Positions 34,701-46,680 are shown, counted from the first letter of the stretch. The stretch: DNA of 64,000 nt from Aotearoamyces nothofagi (GCA_015345905.1 JADDTR010000005.1:1116001-1180000); one strand, 5' to 3'. Program-made: numbers and translations. The notes: generated from the letters alone by a model not told the origin.

Positions 34701-35802
34701 AGAAATTCCGCCTGAGGTAATATAGGAACTCTTGAGATAAGCGGGCATTAATACAACAACAACACAATTGAGATTTCCCCGCAGAGACAGGACCTTTCCT
34801 GCTGCAAGAATCCTATCCCGCTTGTACACCGACGACAAAGCGACAGGATTGATATCAGTCGATCATATGCAATTGGAGAGAGCATTCGTATAGGGCGTTT
34901 GCGTACAACAGCAAAAGGATTCGACGCACAGCAGTTCGTCGGACCTTGAGGTGGTGATAAACTCCTTTGCCAGACCATGCCCATTGCACGAGTTCTTCGG
35001 TGACGTGCATTTGATATTCGACAACATATCATATGCAGGACATGCCTCTTTACGAGCATACATCTCTACGTCTCCAGGAAAGGCATTGGCCACGAGATGC
35101 ACACCTTCAGTTTGGATAGCTTCCAGCGCCGTTTTACCACTAAACAAGGCCCCTCGTTCAGTTCCAGACGGCTACAGAGCGTGTAGTAGATCAGCAACGA
35201 CTGTATTTTCCTGCGAGTCTCTTCTCAAACGCCCATTGTTGACATTGCTCTTAGTATTGCCAGAAGGTTACATTGAACCCAATCCACAACTGCGCCATTC
35301 TTCGATAGGAGCTCCTCTTTCAGTAGAGGGAGCAACCTCCAAAGTTCAAGACATTTACACACCATACTGATGCACCATAGCAGTGACAGTTTTTTGACAT
35401 TGTGCCCTTCTAGCAAAGAGGCCTACTCGATGTATGCAGTGGCGAGGGGTTCCGTGGACGAAATCTCCCCCTTGGGATATTCCTACGGCTCTGCGACAGA
35501 GCGGCATTGCGGCCCGAACGACGCCATCCTCTCAACTCCATTTCGTCCGAAGTACATAGAATTCCCTCCACCACGCAACACTTGCCGTCAGCGGCAGCAC
35601 CCTCATCAACCAGCGTATCGTTCCTTGTGGCACTGAAATCCCCATCATTCCAGTAGTCATACCACTCAACCACACTCCCATGCCATTCCAGATACTCCTG
35701 TGGCGAGGAACTTCACAATTCGAAGAAAGGCAATACACACGCATACAAAATCGAACTCACCTGCTGGATCTCCTGCTTATATTTCGCCGTCTTGTCCGAC
35801 AT
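31732..35802 (-). CDS. SPT3: SAGA subunit SPT3, with a 2.95-kb first intron and a 6-nt last coding exon
   Basis: Exons are 35802-35761 ([14 protein letters not shown]), 32810-32721 (from [13 protein letters not shown]), 32603-31788 and 31737-31732 (Ile and stop), giving 317 residues. SPT3 is the histone-fold protein of the SAGA coactivator that helps load TBP on promoters. The first histone fold is [24 protein letters not shown]...[10 protein letters not shown], followed by [18 protein letters not shown], an acidic linker, and the second fold region [14 protein letters not shown] and [22 protein letters not shown]. Exon 1 ends in a perfect GTGAGT donor and exon 2 starts after a good acceptor (branch GACTAAT, end ATACAG), so the first intron is about 2950 nt, some fifty times the local norm. 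It contains the separate open frame at 32712-34613. Confidence 0.88.
32712..34613 (-). CDS. Long disordered-protein frame inside the SPT3 first intron, in frame with SPT3 exon 2
   Basis: From an ATG at 34613 the frame is open for 633 codons, through the acceptor at 32811 and across SPT3 exon 2, and stops just behind the exon 2 donor. A chance frame of this length is very unlikely at about 48% GC, so it is a coding sequence. The first about 600 residues are rich in Ser, Pro, Asn and Gln, with basic [15 protein letters not shown] at the start, a repeated [10 protein letters not shown] / [10 protein letters not shown] motif near residues 280-325, and an acidic end ([20 protein letters not shown]). 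No domain is recognised. It may be a nested gene, or an alternative 5' exon giving an N-terminally extended SPT3. Conservation or RNA would decide; I cannot tell from sequence. Confidence 0.65.
   Translation of the reverse strand: MYDPGKGHGARKPTRNPSMKGPRKAPVALPLSQAYCPSTQTPSEEHGPSPSSTFDNTYGTYGRSVWDNANMPPAPYYIGSPLGFNTETHPSTFSNQTFFGLPQQPVGGYDPWSFQARNEFGGGPAVAISLSNNTVFSQPPPTRSAQNVFAIPQVHDQQRPLPLASNQAIGVVPIDLSLLNPNYSLSNANVQPRLIRIAPAEGITGHARPSLGDTLPSFATANQLFNEAGRAHLTFEAARRSINGLESAMPMPAPDAPSGRRVSGSNNLAPMAGLMAVNQPGGRFPVIAPSPSMDMEGNTNEFQHMTSMASVNELGGKFPFIAPKSAASSSRLGYETHRRAQSVAGRKHLIPKSVLARNTASSAARECPRSDSLLTANPNEMAMAAPLGIERYIASGESTVLKYRVEGGKYPRKGPVTRMATHDLVNDSSSGSDIYVGGCTTTNAQSSLHGRPVTQRTNTPVINTTSLVDSDTIVIADSRPSSISATMNTQQSPSSRPASRQMLQARAESVSSVDSDEEASSSNTTPQPAPQPALEVSSTSHAPHPSPRASSSSHAPVAFPQLTPLVFDLFENFVEDPSGNDPYEDEDFPAYKDRLMCNIIQMMYVSGETAEPSSDTTGMVEEIVRQQVIEMVC
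34614..35754 (-). other. Upstream part of the SPT3 first intron, with coding-like scraps
   Basis: This part of the intron precedes the nested frame. On the minus strand short stretches look protein-like in more than one frame, for example [20 protein letters not shown] near 35130-35070 and [20 protein letters not shown] near 35655-35595, with stops between them. They may be undetected exons of the nested gene or a decayed ankyrin-type gene. The promoter of a nested gene would also lie here. Confidence 0.35.
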
Positions 35803-37328
35803 CTTTGCTGTTCTTCTCTTTCCCTCCCTATCTATTTCTCCGATCGCTTCCTTGCTCTCTCTTCTCTTTCCCAATTCCTCTACCTCTTTGATCAACTCTA
35901 CAACTTATCGCGCCCCCCGAATATATTCCTACGTTGGATTGCCAGTAGTCACGCCGGATGGAGGTTTATAATGACGTTGGAAATAGAAGTTAGAGTTCCC
36001 TAGGACAAACGTTACCGACCGTAGGCTACGGAGACCCGGGCGAATTCTCTCCGTTCGGAAAATTTCACGGCCCGAGAACGCTAACGCTAATAGGCCGTGT
36101 GGGATGTTCTTGCGGACTAGAGATTGAGCTGATATGAAGTAATGGATTGGAAGGGGAGAATTTAGAGATATAAGTGGTGATGGGGTTGCTGGGGTGGGTT
36201 GGTGCGCGTGTGGGTAAATGTGGTTGGATTGTAAGGGTTGATATAGGTCACGGCGGTTGAGATCTCCAAGGGCGAGAAATCATGAATAGGGAGCAGATTA
36301 TATATAAACAGATTAGGATGATTGAGACTGATTAGTAGGGCGCACATGTTTAATTGATTCAGCAGTTAACCCAAAAGAAGGAGATGACTGAGCGGGTTAA
36401 TTTGAATTCAATCTTATAAGTCACGTGATCATGTATTGGCCTCGAGTTTGTCACACTTTAGCAGCGGTTAACAACTTGATTGATTAAGGATGGCAAGAAG
36501 CCGAGATGGATAGGCTATATAACTACGGTAGCTGTGAAATTCCTCGTTTTAACAGACTTATTGGACTTTGATAGAGGTTAACGACCTGATTAAGTCCTAG
36601 CACTCGTTCCCCTCTATCGGTACTCTTAATCATATCATCCTAACGAATCACAAAGCTCCCATCAATATATGCCATACCGTCCGAGCCTCAGCCTACCACT
36701 ACGTCGCCCTCTCTAAGCGACCAATGATCAAAGGCATTCATTCAAAGCTGCAAGCTGCGGCAAAATGACAGCCATTACAAAGCTAGATCAGATCAGTACA
36801 GCAATGATCCCGCACTCATACAAGCTGGGCGAAGATGGATGGGTCTATAGGTTATAGAAAGTCTAGAAGTTTGCAAGAGAGTCCTTCTTGTCCTAGATGT
36901 TCCCTAAAAACGACGGCAAGAGTACTATCGGTGACAAGCTAGTCCCTAACGACGACAAGATAATAACCGACAACGGCAAGACACTAATCTGCGACAAAGC
37001 TTCCTCCATCCTCATCAGCAACAAGTCTCAACGACGCTTCATGTGCAAATATGCACACCGGAGATTCTAGCGCGGTTATTTGCAGCACACCGCACTTATA
37101 CGACAAATGCTTCCTGGAATTCGAGCTTGCGATGCCGGCTTTCAGCAGCGCGATAATGATATTTATATTCGCATAACCGAGATCCGTCTCTCGGTTACCA
37201 TTCCGGGCAGTTCGGTCGTTAGAGACGGCGGTCAGAAGGGGCTTTTTATCACATGTAGCAGAATAATAGAGTTTGCATCACGATAATGAGCCGCTATCGA
37301 TAAATATGTACTTTGATTCCTGCTATTC
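35803..37328. other. Intergenic region upstream of SPT3 and downstream of the MFS gene
   Basis: Promoter of SPT3 plus a gene-poor stretch. A short repeat of CGACGGCAAG/CGACGACAAG-type sequence occurs at about 36910-36985, coding-like but too short and broken to name. The stretch 36160-36350 is rich in GGTTGG/TTGGTG runs. Confidence 0.4.
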
Positions 37329-39095
37329 TCAAGAGCGGATCTCTGTAGTGCTGATACGATTGAGACCCTTGGATCCAACAGTCTTCTCTTCCTCGTCGGG
37401 AAACTCCTCGTCGGACTCCTGGCTTGGCAGCGCAGGTTTGGTGGGATATCGGATCGAGAACCACAAGATGGCGGGGATTCCAAGGAGGTAGACGCCCCAG
37501 AGTGCGGCATTAACCTGGTAACCATGTTTATAATTCGGAGCCTCGCCCGATGGATACAGAAGCAGAGGCACCCAAGCATTAAACACATAACTATCACCAA
37601 CTAATTAGTCTGTAGTCGCAAAGAGAGCTAGGGGATGAAATTACCCCATAGTATTAAGCCAACCCAGCAGAAGTGCCCGCTCCTCCGCACTCCCCGAACA
37701 AACCTCGTTGCCCCAGGTAAAGAGCAACGCGCCACCACCAACAGGCGCAAACGTCAAAAACCAGGCAAAATACCTCGCGCCGAAAGGAATGCTCTCGATA
37801 CTAAGCAGAATGCCTCCTAGAAGGCCCAGGCTGGCACCCGTCATGATCATCGGCCATCTCACGCCGATAGCATCGGAAACAATGGCATATGTCAGCGCGC
37901 AGACGATTTCAATCGCGTACCCGCCTGATGGGATGACGTTGATCTGGGCCACAGAGTAGATTTTTAGCGATTTGAGCCAGAGATTCATGTACGAAGCGAT
38001 ATGGAGCGCCATCACAAAGGAGACGTAGGGGACTACGAAGACCCACATCGGCCAGTGGGTGACGATGGCACGGATCTTCTTCCAGCTCAGGGGTGAAGCT
38101 TTGGCGCGGCCGGCGCGGTCCATTCTGGCGATGGCTGTCTCGCGGTCGATCTGTTTGAGGTACGGCGCGTGCGTGTTGGAGGGCGAGTCTGGGATGAGCC
38201 AGAAGCCGAGCATTGCGATGGGCAGAGAGATGATGCCGTCGAAGATGAAAAGCCAGCGCCAGCCACGGAGCCCCGAGGCCCCATCCATCCCATTGTAGAT
38301 GCCCGCCTGAAGGAACCTGCGCGTCTTGTTAGTTGAGCTCGTCATCAGGTGAGGAGTTACATACCCGCTGAACATCTGGGCGACTGCACTGCTCTGCTGG
38401 AAGATGACGGATCGCTTGCCGAGCTCCTGGGGAGTGTACCAGTTGCCGAGAAGCGTCATCATGCCGGGATATGCAGAAGCTTCACAGATGCCAACGAGGA
38501 AACGAATGGCGTAGATCGTCTCGACGTTGGGTGCTGCGGCCATACACATCACGAGCGCTCCCCAGATCAATTCCAGCGCCGGAAGCCACCTCGAAGGGCG
38601 GATCTTCATCTGCACAAACTGGGATGGAAGAGTCCCAATAATATATCCTAAATCTCATATTAGTCATGCATCCACTGAGAAAGAATAAAATCATATCTGT
38701 TATATATCCATTAGGAAAGAACAACGACTTACCAATCGTCCAATACGTCGTCATGTAATTCAAATCGTTCCCATGCATGCTTAAATCCTCCTCCATACCG
38801 CTCACGTACGCATTCGAGATATTGGCTTCGAGAAATTAGCTCGCCTCACTCTCCAATTTTCATCCCAACATAACATACTGGAGTCAAGATACATGACGAA
38901 ATAATAAAAGCACGCCCATATCAGAAAGCACGAGTCCAGCCTCCTAACCAGGCGATGTTCCTCCGGACTCTTGTCATCCAGAGAATCCCACAGCAGGCCC
39001 AGGATCCTCTTCCCTAACGACGGCTTCTTCTTCACTTCGCTAATCTTGAGAGCATGCGCGTCAGAGACGGCTGCGCTGGCGGGGATTTGCTCCAT
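37329..39095 (-). CDS. MFS transporter, allantoate/pantothenate permease (Dal5-like) family
   Basis: Five exons (39095-38879, 38825-38733, 38647-38365, 38316-37645, 37590-37329) give 508 residues. The anion:cation symporter branch of the major facilitator superfamily imports organic anions such as allantoate, nicotinate, pantothenate or biotin precursors across the plasma membrane. Diagnostic segments are FYYFVMYLDSTNISNAYVSG (TM1 and the following loop), MTTYWTIGYIIGTLPSQ, RFLVGICEASAYPGMMTLLG, YTPQELGKRSVIFQQSSAVA and WLFIFDGIISLPIAMLGFWL. All intron phases agree and rebuild these conserved blocks. The C-terminal tail is acidic (ESDEEFPDEEEKT). The substrate cannot be predicted from sequence alone. 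Confidence 0.93.
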
Positions 39096-41008
39096 CGCGA
39101 ATGTTGGTCCTTCACGCGCAGGCGGGAGCTTGATTCGACATGTATATCTCGACGTCTCTCAGTTCGCAGCGCGCATTCATCAATCTATATACATCACAGC
39201 CCTCCACCAGCGCTGCATCGCGCAGTCATATCTATCTGACGCGATCGCCATCCTGGATTACGTGCTGCGCAACGTGCTCGAGGAGAAAAGCCTCTACGAC
39301 ATCCCCCGTTCTCCTAGAAACCTGTTTGACAGCAATGTCTGCCGATATGCCCCTTCCGCGACGATGGCATTGCGAGCTACGGCGCGATGCAACGAGGTCG
39401 TCGGCGAGCGGTCCGACCAGAATTGTCGCAATGGGTAATATCGGCCCTTTGTCTGCCGTCGAGGGCTGCGTGGAGCCGAAAAAGCTTTCCCACTGCGGTA
39501 ATTGTAGTGGGGGCGGGTGTGTATGTGCCGGCGGCGAAAGGCCGCGTCGAATGTTGGTGGCCTTTGAAATAATCTCATGATATATCCCGAGTGGGTGCCG
39601 AGATGTTGTTTGGTGTTTGCTAGCGATCGTGGTTGATTGCGATTATGATTATCACAACACAATCTGCAAGGCGAACACTGCACTTTACAAGCCTTGTTGG
39701 TATCGAATACTGAGCAGCAAGATGATGTTTATCTAGCCATCCCTACTCCCTATATTCCAGCTTTATAATTCCCATAAAATCTCCTTCGTTCAGTGTACAA
39801 TACATCTAAACATCCAACCCTAAGCGATTCCATTCAGAATCCGGCAATGATAAGATTTCACTGCAAGATATCCAGATACCATCATCACGTATCGCATCAA
39901 ACCATCGCCACCCCAAAGCCCAATCCAGGCTTCTTAAACCAACAGCCATCATCTTCCGATATCATTTCCAGCTTCTGATATAATCTCATCTGCTTTACAT
40001 CGGTATCAAAAACGGGCTAAAATCAAATCTGGATAAGAATTCAAAGTGCAAATAGTCTAAATGTCACGGTTTATTGGATAATATAATTAAGCAAAAGTGA
40101 ATAAAATATATTTTTCAGAGCAAGCTGTATGAATTATTATAATCCTTGTTATAAAACCAGGTTTATAAATATCCTATCTTTAAAATTTGATCCACTACAG
40201 CAGTAACCAGCTCTACAATCTTCGCGATAATTCTATTACAGTTGTAATCCTCCCAAAAAAAAAGGCCTTCTCCAAAAAACCCCTTCTAACAACTTTCTAA
40301 AAAAAAAAAAGCTTGCTTTCTATACCATCTTCTAGCCTTGAATGATCCAGCTCTAAACGATTCCGCAATTTCTCAACTATTTCTGAAATACTAATAATAG
40401 TCTATAATCTTCATCAATCATCAATCACCCCTCTCCCAACCAAAGAAAACCAAGTCGTCATCTATCCTTCATCTATATCTATATCAACCCGAACCCCAAC
40501 CCACCCCTCCTGTGAACCCAACCAAGAAACAACCCGGCAGAAATATATGAGAAGAGCCCGATTCCCGATTCCTAAACTTTCACGATTTCCTGATTTCCGA
40601 ACTTTACAAATCACACCCGAGTCACGTCAAAGTCATGCCCAAGTCATGATACACGGCTCACGACTCACGTCTCTCCGTCTTCCTTAGATCCTCCTTTCGT
40701 TGAGCTAGGTATATAGTACCCTACCCTACCCCAGCCTGGCTGTTCGAGTGAGATCTAGAGCTTGTAGCTTCTGGCCAGCTTAGACCTATGAGTGAGCGCT
40801 GTATGTTTCAGGGTGCATCTTGCGGCCTGCCTCGCGAAAGAGCATGCTTCAACTTCACTTCAGTCACAAGCAGTATTCTCTCTACATAGTGATTAAAAAT
40901 CCCATTGAATGATCTGGTAGTACCCATTTGTGTCTGCCATTCTTTTTACAATCTCCCATCCTCCAATTTCCCACTCCTGACGCCCTATGCATATCATATC
41001 ACATCATA
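39096..41008. other. Gene-poor AT-rich intergenic region
   Basis: The first 500 bases are the promoter side of the MFS gene. From 39700 to 40900 the sequence is AT-rich with homopolymer A runs near 40255 and 40300. No gene or known element is recognised. Confidence 0.45.
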
Positions 41009-42182
41009 TCATGAATCCGGCAGAGCACGCATCCCAGGACAATCCAGTGTCCACCCCCGAAAGCTGCCCTTCATATCCTCATCCTCTCTGAAGCCCCAGA
41101 CAATAAGATAATGCTGACCAAGCATTTTCCATTCCTCCAACTCATCCAACATTTCCAGTCTTGAAATCCTCTCCTTCTCCAGCGCTGGAATCCATGCCTT
41201 CCACAGCCAATCAATATTCCCTCCATCGCGTCCATTCGAGAAGCCGGCGAACTTCAGGCGTTCCATCTGTGCCTCAAATGATGAATAAACGTCGATGGAT
41301 GGCATGTAGAGATTCCTTGCGGCGAGGTTGGTTGCCATCGTGCGCCCGAAATCAGAGGTTGGGTTTGTAGGTTCGTAGATTGCAATGCCGATGGTTGGGA
41401 TTTTGCCCGTGAAGAATCTGATGACGTTCTCAGCTTCGGCCTTCTGGAGATAGCAGAGACAGCATTCGGAGATGAGGAGGGTTGGCATGTTGCATTGGAT
41501 ATCAGAGAGGGCTGCGGACGCTGTAGGCATTTTGCGAAGGTCGAGAGGGTGGAAGAGGTAGCCGTTTGTACGTTCGAGATTGCCAAAGAAGCCCCATTTT
41601 TCAACTTCGGGATTGACAGGCCGGGTGTGCATGTGGTAGAAACCGGTGTCTTTGGCGGAGAGAACGGCCGATGACATGACGGTTGCGTATTTCTGTTTGG
41701 AGATTTGGGGAAAGTCGATTTCGTGGTAGAGGACGCGTCTGGCCATATTATTCTCGCGAAGACGGAACCAGCGTGTGTCGGTGCCAGCACCCAGAGATAT
41801 GATCTGTACATCGCGTAAGAGGTTTGAATGAACGAAGGACTCGACAAGGCGGTCGATGGCTGTTGTGCGGACATATGTGCCTTTCGCAAGTTAGCTAGGC
41901 CCTACTCTATGGTAGATGCAACCGACCTCTGTTGATGATTGGGAATCGACGAGTAGGCACGTCCAAGACAAATTCACCAGCATACAAGTCGTTCAAGTAG
42001 CCCATATTGACGGCGCTCAAACGTGATATACTTGCATCACCGTCTGTTCCTTGGACGATCTTGTCCTTTCGCGCTTCAGGGTTTCCTTCAGCGTGAAGAG
42101 CATGAGAACCGCCGCGACCTCGTCCACCGCGAGAACGGCCTCCGCGAAGGGAGAGGAGGTTTGGAATTTGCGGTGCAGCCAT
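41009..42182 (-). CDS. PPM1: Leucine carboxyl methyltransferase (PP2A methyltransferase)
   Basis: Exons 42182-41927 and 41880-41009 encode 375 residues. The enzyme uses S-adenosylmethionine to methylate the C-terminal leucine of the PP2A catalytic subunit, which favours assembly with B-type regulatory subunits. Matches are [34 protein letters not shown] (rebuilt across the intron), [18 protein letters not shown] (SAM-binding loop), [27 protein letters not shown] and the ending [10 protein letters not shown]. The N-terminus has an Arg-Gly-rich patch ([13 protein letters not shown]) that is absent from most homologues that I know. Fifty nucleotides of intron separate the exons. The gene looks intact. 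Confidence 0.95.
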
Positions 42183-43960
42183 CGCTAGAAGGGGTGGTGT
42201 TGCATTTGTGAGGGTGCGAGCGTCTTCAGTGACGTAGTTTTGTTATTTGGCGAGATGAAGATGACTGATGGAGGGATCATTCACAGTGAATGATAAGGCT
42301 GCAATGCAAGGCTGCCAGGCCACAAACAAATCCAATCGACCTGCCCACCAACCGTATTTTATGCTTAATCCGAATTCTCTTAAGGTTTTAAGGTATTAAG
42401 GAATGTAGACTATGCTAATGCTCGATTTTATGCTTATATTCGGTTCTGTAAACCAGCGGACGTCAGGTGCCTGCAGTGCATTACCTGAGGCAGCCTCTCC
42501 ATGTTGGCAGTTTTATACAAAGGAAACACCTGTTATTTCTTGATCTTGTTCCAATGTTGTTCCAATTTTGTTCCAATATTGATATTAAAATCAATCGCCA
42601 TTCGCTGACGACGGCACATGAGAAAGATCTGGAGCTAACGCATAGCTATCCCTTCCTTGCTTCCTTGTTTCTGGCCGGACCAGTATGGGGAAGCACCGAG
42701 TGGCGATTGGCAAGACGCGACCCAAGAGGTTAACGCGATATGCCACCCGCAATCCAACACGGCCGATATGAGATCGAATCGCGAATTAAACTTTCCACAA
42801 TGCACTATAACAGCCGTTAGCTGGCACGGATAAGCTCTTGTGGATGTTTCAGGCCGAGAGTAAGTCTCATCGAGAGTTCCAGTGACTCCTTGCTTCAAGG
42901 CAAGCGACAGCCATGGCGACGACAACAACAGTGATAGGGATAGCAATAACAATGGCAATAGCGACAGCGACAGCGACGGCAACCTCGAAGCAACCAGTGA
43001 TAATGTCGCATGAATAACCCAATCTCTTGTCCCGGCCAGGGGAGGAAATTTGATCGGGGAGGAGAACAGCTGGATTGGGCCGGAGGCGAAGCTTGAGGTG
43101 AAGCGTGAACGGGGAACCGGGGCTGGTCCATGCTAACGCCGTCGCTTAAAAGAAGGTCGAAGAAGGTTCATTTCAATGCAGGTCCGCCGGCACTCTGATT
43201 CGCCCGCTCGATCCGATGGCTTGCCCAAAAGAACTAGCCAACGCGCCCGTCACACCTCATCGGGAGCTGGCCCAGATGGCCTCCTCTGTGCCTCTGCATC
43301 GGCGCCTCTGACTGGCCCAGGGCTGCGATGAGTGGAGCGACGCAGTCACTGGCGCATCAGGGGAAATTGGACGCCCGTTACGCAGTCACGCATCAAGCCA
43401 ATCCCGATGCTCCCCCCTGATTTCCCCCACCGTGTGCGCTCCCGTATCTGGTTGTGGAAGAGCGGATGGACCAGAGGCCACCAGAGGCCACCAGAGGCCA
43501 CACTCTCAGACCCTCAGACCTTCCATGCTGCCGTGCTTCCACTGTCACTCTGCCTGTTGCCCTGTCAGAGGGCCGTGGCAATCTTTGACCTCTTCCCTGC
43601 CACTTCATCTCGCACTTCTCCTCCCAGTGCTCCCTATACAATGCTCTCGGCCCTCTCGTCGCTCTCCTTCTCTCACTCCTCCTCTCACACCTTCACCAAC
43701 CACACGCTCGTTACGTTCTGACCGTAGTCCTTCATTTCTACCCATTTTCGCCTTTCTTCGACTGCGAACCTCGTCAGCGGACGGTACGATATAATTGCAT
43801 ACTTGTGAGGATATATTATCAGGTTACGGGGAGAACCAGCCAACCACGTAGTCAAGCACAAACGGATCACCCACGCATCGTTGGAACTCAATTGACGACA
43901 GAGCTCACGAAGGAGGAATCATTGGAACGGACCCGGCCATTGCAGGCTTGTTGAATCACG
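42183..43960. other. Divergent intergenic region between PPM1 and the SUN-family gene
   Basis: Contains both promoters and a long CT-rich leader before the SUN gene (about 43590-43720). A GCGACA/GCGACG-type hexamer run lies near 42960-42985. No gene is recognised. Confidence 0.45.
43471..43500 (+). repeat. Three exact tandem copies of a 10-mer
   Basis: CCAGAGGCCA is repeated three times without change. The unit is partly palindromic (TGGCC/GGCCA). No function is assigned. Confidence 0.9.
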
Positions 43961-45562
43961 ATGAGGTTTTTGGATAGGCAGGCTGCTGTGGGGGCCGCAA
44001 TCTTATTGTTGTCGGCACCTACACTGGCACACAAGCATGGCATGTCCCATCTGGACGTCCTGGGGAAGAGACACTCACACAACCATATGGATGCGCATAC
44101 TTCGCCGAGGATGGAAAATAACAGTGATGTGGTGGAAGGAGAATTGAAGAAGCGCGGTCAATGTGAATTTCCTACCGACGCTGGCTTGGTCGCCGTCACA
44201 CCAGACAGCCAGAATGCAGGCTGGGCAATGAGTCCGGATCAGTCTTGTACACCTGGCTCGTACTGTCCATATGCCTGCCCACCAGGCGAATTGATGGCTC
44301 AGTGGGATCCTGATGCAACTTCATATACCTATCCGGAGTCCATGGTATGTTCTGAGTCTCGTCCTTTTCGAGAAGTGGTCTAACCAACATAGAATGGCGG
44401 TCTCTACTGTGATGAGAGTGGGGCTATCAGCAAGCCATATCCAAACAAGCCATATTGCTATTCCGGAACTGGTGCTATCAATGCAGTTAGCAGCTGTGGA
44501 AAATCTGTCGCATTTTGTCAGACGGTCTTGCCAGGAAATGAGGCCATGCTTATCCCGACAAACGTTGATAGCTCGGCCACGTTGGCTGTTCCAGGCACAG
44601 ACTACTGGTGTTCAACGGCAGCACATTACTACGTCAATGCTCCTGGAATTTCAGTCGAGGAAGGATGCATATGGGGAGATGGATCCCAGCCAATTGGAAA
44701 CTGGAGTCCTTATGTCGCTGGAGCCAATACCGATTCCGACGGAAACACCTATGTCAAGCTGGGCTGGAACCCTATATACACTGGAGAATCAACATTCTCA
44801 AATGTCAAGCCAACCTTTGGGTTGAAGATTACCTGTGAAGGAGATGGTTGCAACGGCTTACCGTGCAGCATCGACCCTTCTGTCAATGAGATTAATGGTG
44901 TCACTAGCTCTGATTCAGCAACAGGTGCTGGAGGCGCTGACTTTTGTGTTGCTACCATACCAAAGGGGAGCACAGCGAATATTGAAATCTTCGAGGTTGG
45001 CAGTGATTCGGATTCTGGAAGCAGCAGCAGCGAGTCGGGAAGCAGTGAATCTTCAAGCGCAGCTGCATCATCTTCAGCTGTTCCAACTTCAACACCTACA
45101 CCAACCCCAACTCCAACCCCCACCCCGACACCTACGCCTACACCGACACCATCATCAACATCAACATCGATATTGACGTCTAGCTCTAGCCCGTCATCTT
45201 CTAGCAGCTCCTCATCTCCATCTTCATCATCGTCGCCATCTTCATCTTCCTCTTCTTCTTCATCACTCGCAGCTCACACAACCACTACCCTGACATCAAG
45301 CTCAACCAATCACGTATACAGCAACGCACCTCACATTCTATTCGAGAACGTCACAAGCGCAGAACTAGTAACCGGCAAGACTGCAGCAGCATCAGCATCA
45401 GCATCAGCATTAACATTATCATCCGCGTCTGGAAGTAGTACAGTCCTCTCATCTGCACCCGCAGCGACATCAACAATCGGCGCCGCCTCAAGCACCGTGG
45501 CGTCTCGTACCACAGTCTGCTTTAGCGCCATGGTTGTTCTCGCTGCTACCTGGATTTTGTAA
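43961..45562 (+). CDS. Group-II SUN-family cell-wall protein (GH132-type) with GPI-type tail
   Basis: Exons 43961-44344 and 44393-45562 (48-nt intron) give 517 residues. After a signal peptide (AAVGAAILLLSAPTLA) and a His-rich pro-part comes a Lys-Arg site (LKKRGQ) and the SUN domain: CEFPTDAGLVAVTPDS, CTPGSYCPYACPPGELMAQW, YPNKPYCYSGTGAINAVSSC and AHYYVNAPGISVEEGC, with many conserved cysteines. SUN proteins act on beta-1,3-glucan in the wall and take part in septation and cell separation. The last 150 residues are a Thr-Pro repeat and Ser-rich stalk ending in a hydrophobic tail (AMVVLAATWIL) with a small-residue site before it, so the protein is probably GPI-anchored. Confidence 0.93.
45088..45150 (+). 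repeat. Thr-Pro codon repeat in the SUN-protein stalk
   Basis: About ten ACN-CCN codon pairs in tandem encode a (TP)n rod. The third positions vary, so the protein repeat is older than a simple DNA expansion. Confidence 0.85.
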
Positions 45563-46680
45563 ACGTCTACAGCCCAGCTTGTCTCGTTTATATATACTTC
45601 ATACACTCGCCAAGAGTACATCTAATTGACTCTTGATGGCAGCCATTTGTACCTTGAACAAATGGTCTTATACATATGATAATTTTTATTTTCTAATACG
45701 TCCGGATTACGTATCGGCACAGCGTGCGCTTGAAGCACAGCAATTTTCTACCACATATACCACGAATAACTGCCAGTCGAATTTCGACATGACAGTTCCG
45801 GCCTTTTTTGAGTCGATTTCAGCGCCTTCTTTACGAACTTTACTACGTCTTATGAATTTGAGCCCTTTTCTTCTTCTTCTTCTTCCGCGGTGATTGATTG
45901 GGAGAAGATTTTAGTGTATTCCATGTGAATAAGAAGAAGTAAGAGAAACGGAAAGAAAATGCGGGACCGTGGACCGGGCCTCCAGTTGGGTTGTGGGTTT
46001 GGTTCATAGTCTGTTTGATGTGAAGTGGTGGATTTATCTAGGATTCTAGCTAGGCTGGATTGGATATCCGCGGGTGTATACAGTATTTATCCAAGACATT
46101 CGGAATCTTTTCTTTTTGATGCGATGGATAGATTGTTCTGTAGCTCAATTCATTGAGTGTAGTGTAGTGTTTCTTCAAGACGCCGATCCCCTTCCGTATT
46201 AAGCTTAAGCGAAAGCGAAAGCGAAAGCGCGAGAAACTTGATCTGTACAAGTACAAGCTCTTTTCAACGGTCATTTACCCCAATTAGCCTGACTGAGTGC
46301 CTGACTGGCGCTGAAGTAGTGCAGTGCAGTGCGCGAACTCGGAGCGGAGTAGAGTGGAGCGGAGCTGTTTGCTTGCATGGAAGTACTGTACTTTAAAAAC
46401 GAGAACCGAGACTTATGCATGAGTGGTGTGTATACAGTATGTCCTACTTTGCCGAGTAGCCGGAAGGATTGATTGATTGATCTGATTAGATTGGGTGTAG
46501 ATTAGAGCAGGTTCGATTAAAATATATACCCTACTACCCCCCCTGAATAATCTTGTGAGCCAGGGTGGTTTTCCAGGTCATCAGCAAGGGTATCAACTGT
46601 GGATATTCTCTACTTATACCTGGTGATATTTTCATATACAACAGTAGATCAATTTATGCAGTTTATATTATACGCAATGA
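45563..46680. other. Intergenic region with short simple repeats
   Basis: Three tandem GCGAAA units lie at 46209-46226 and CTT runs near 45870. No gene is seen. The 5' part of the Tc1 scrap that follows may extend into the end of this stretch but cannot be recognised. Confidence 0.45.

Noticed and set aside
36760-37080. Possible transposon or gene fragment with CGACGGCAAG-type repeats
   Set aside because: Frames are broken and short and resemble nothing that I can name.
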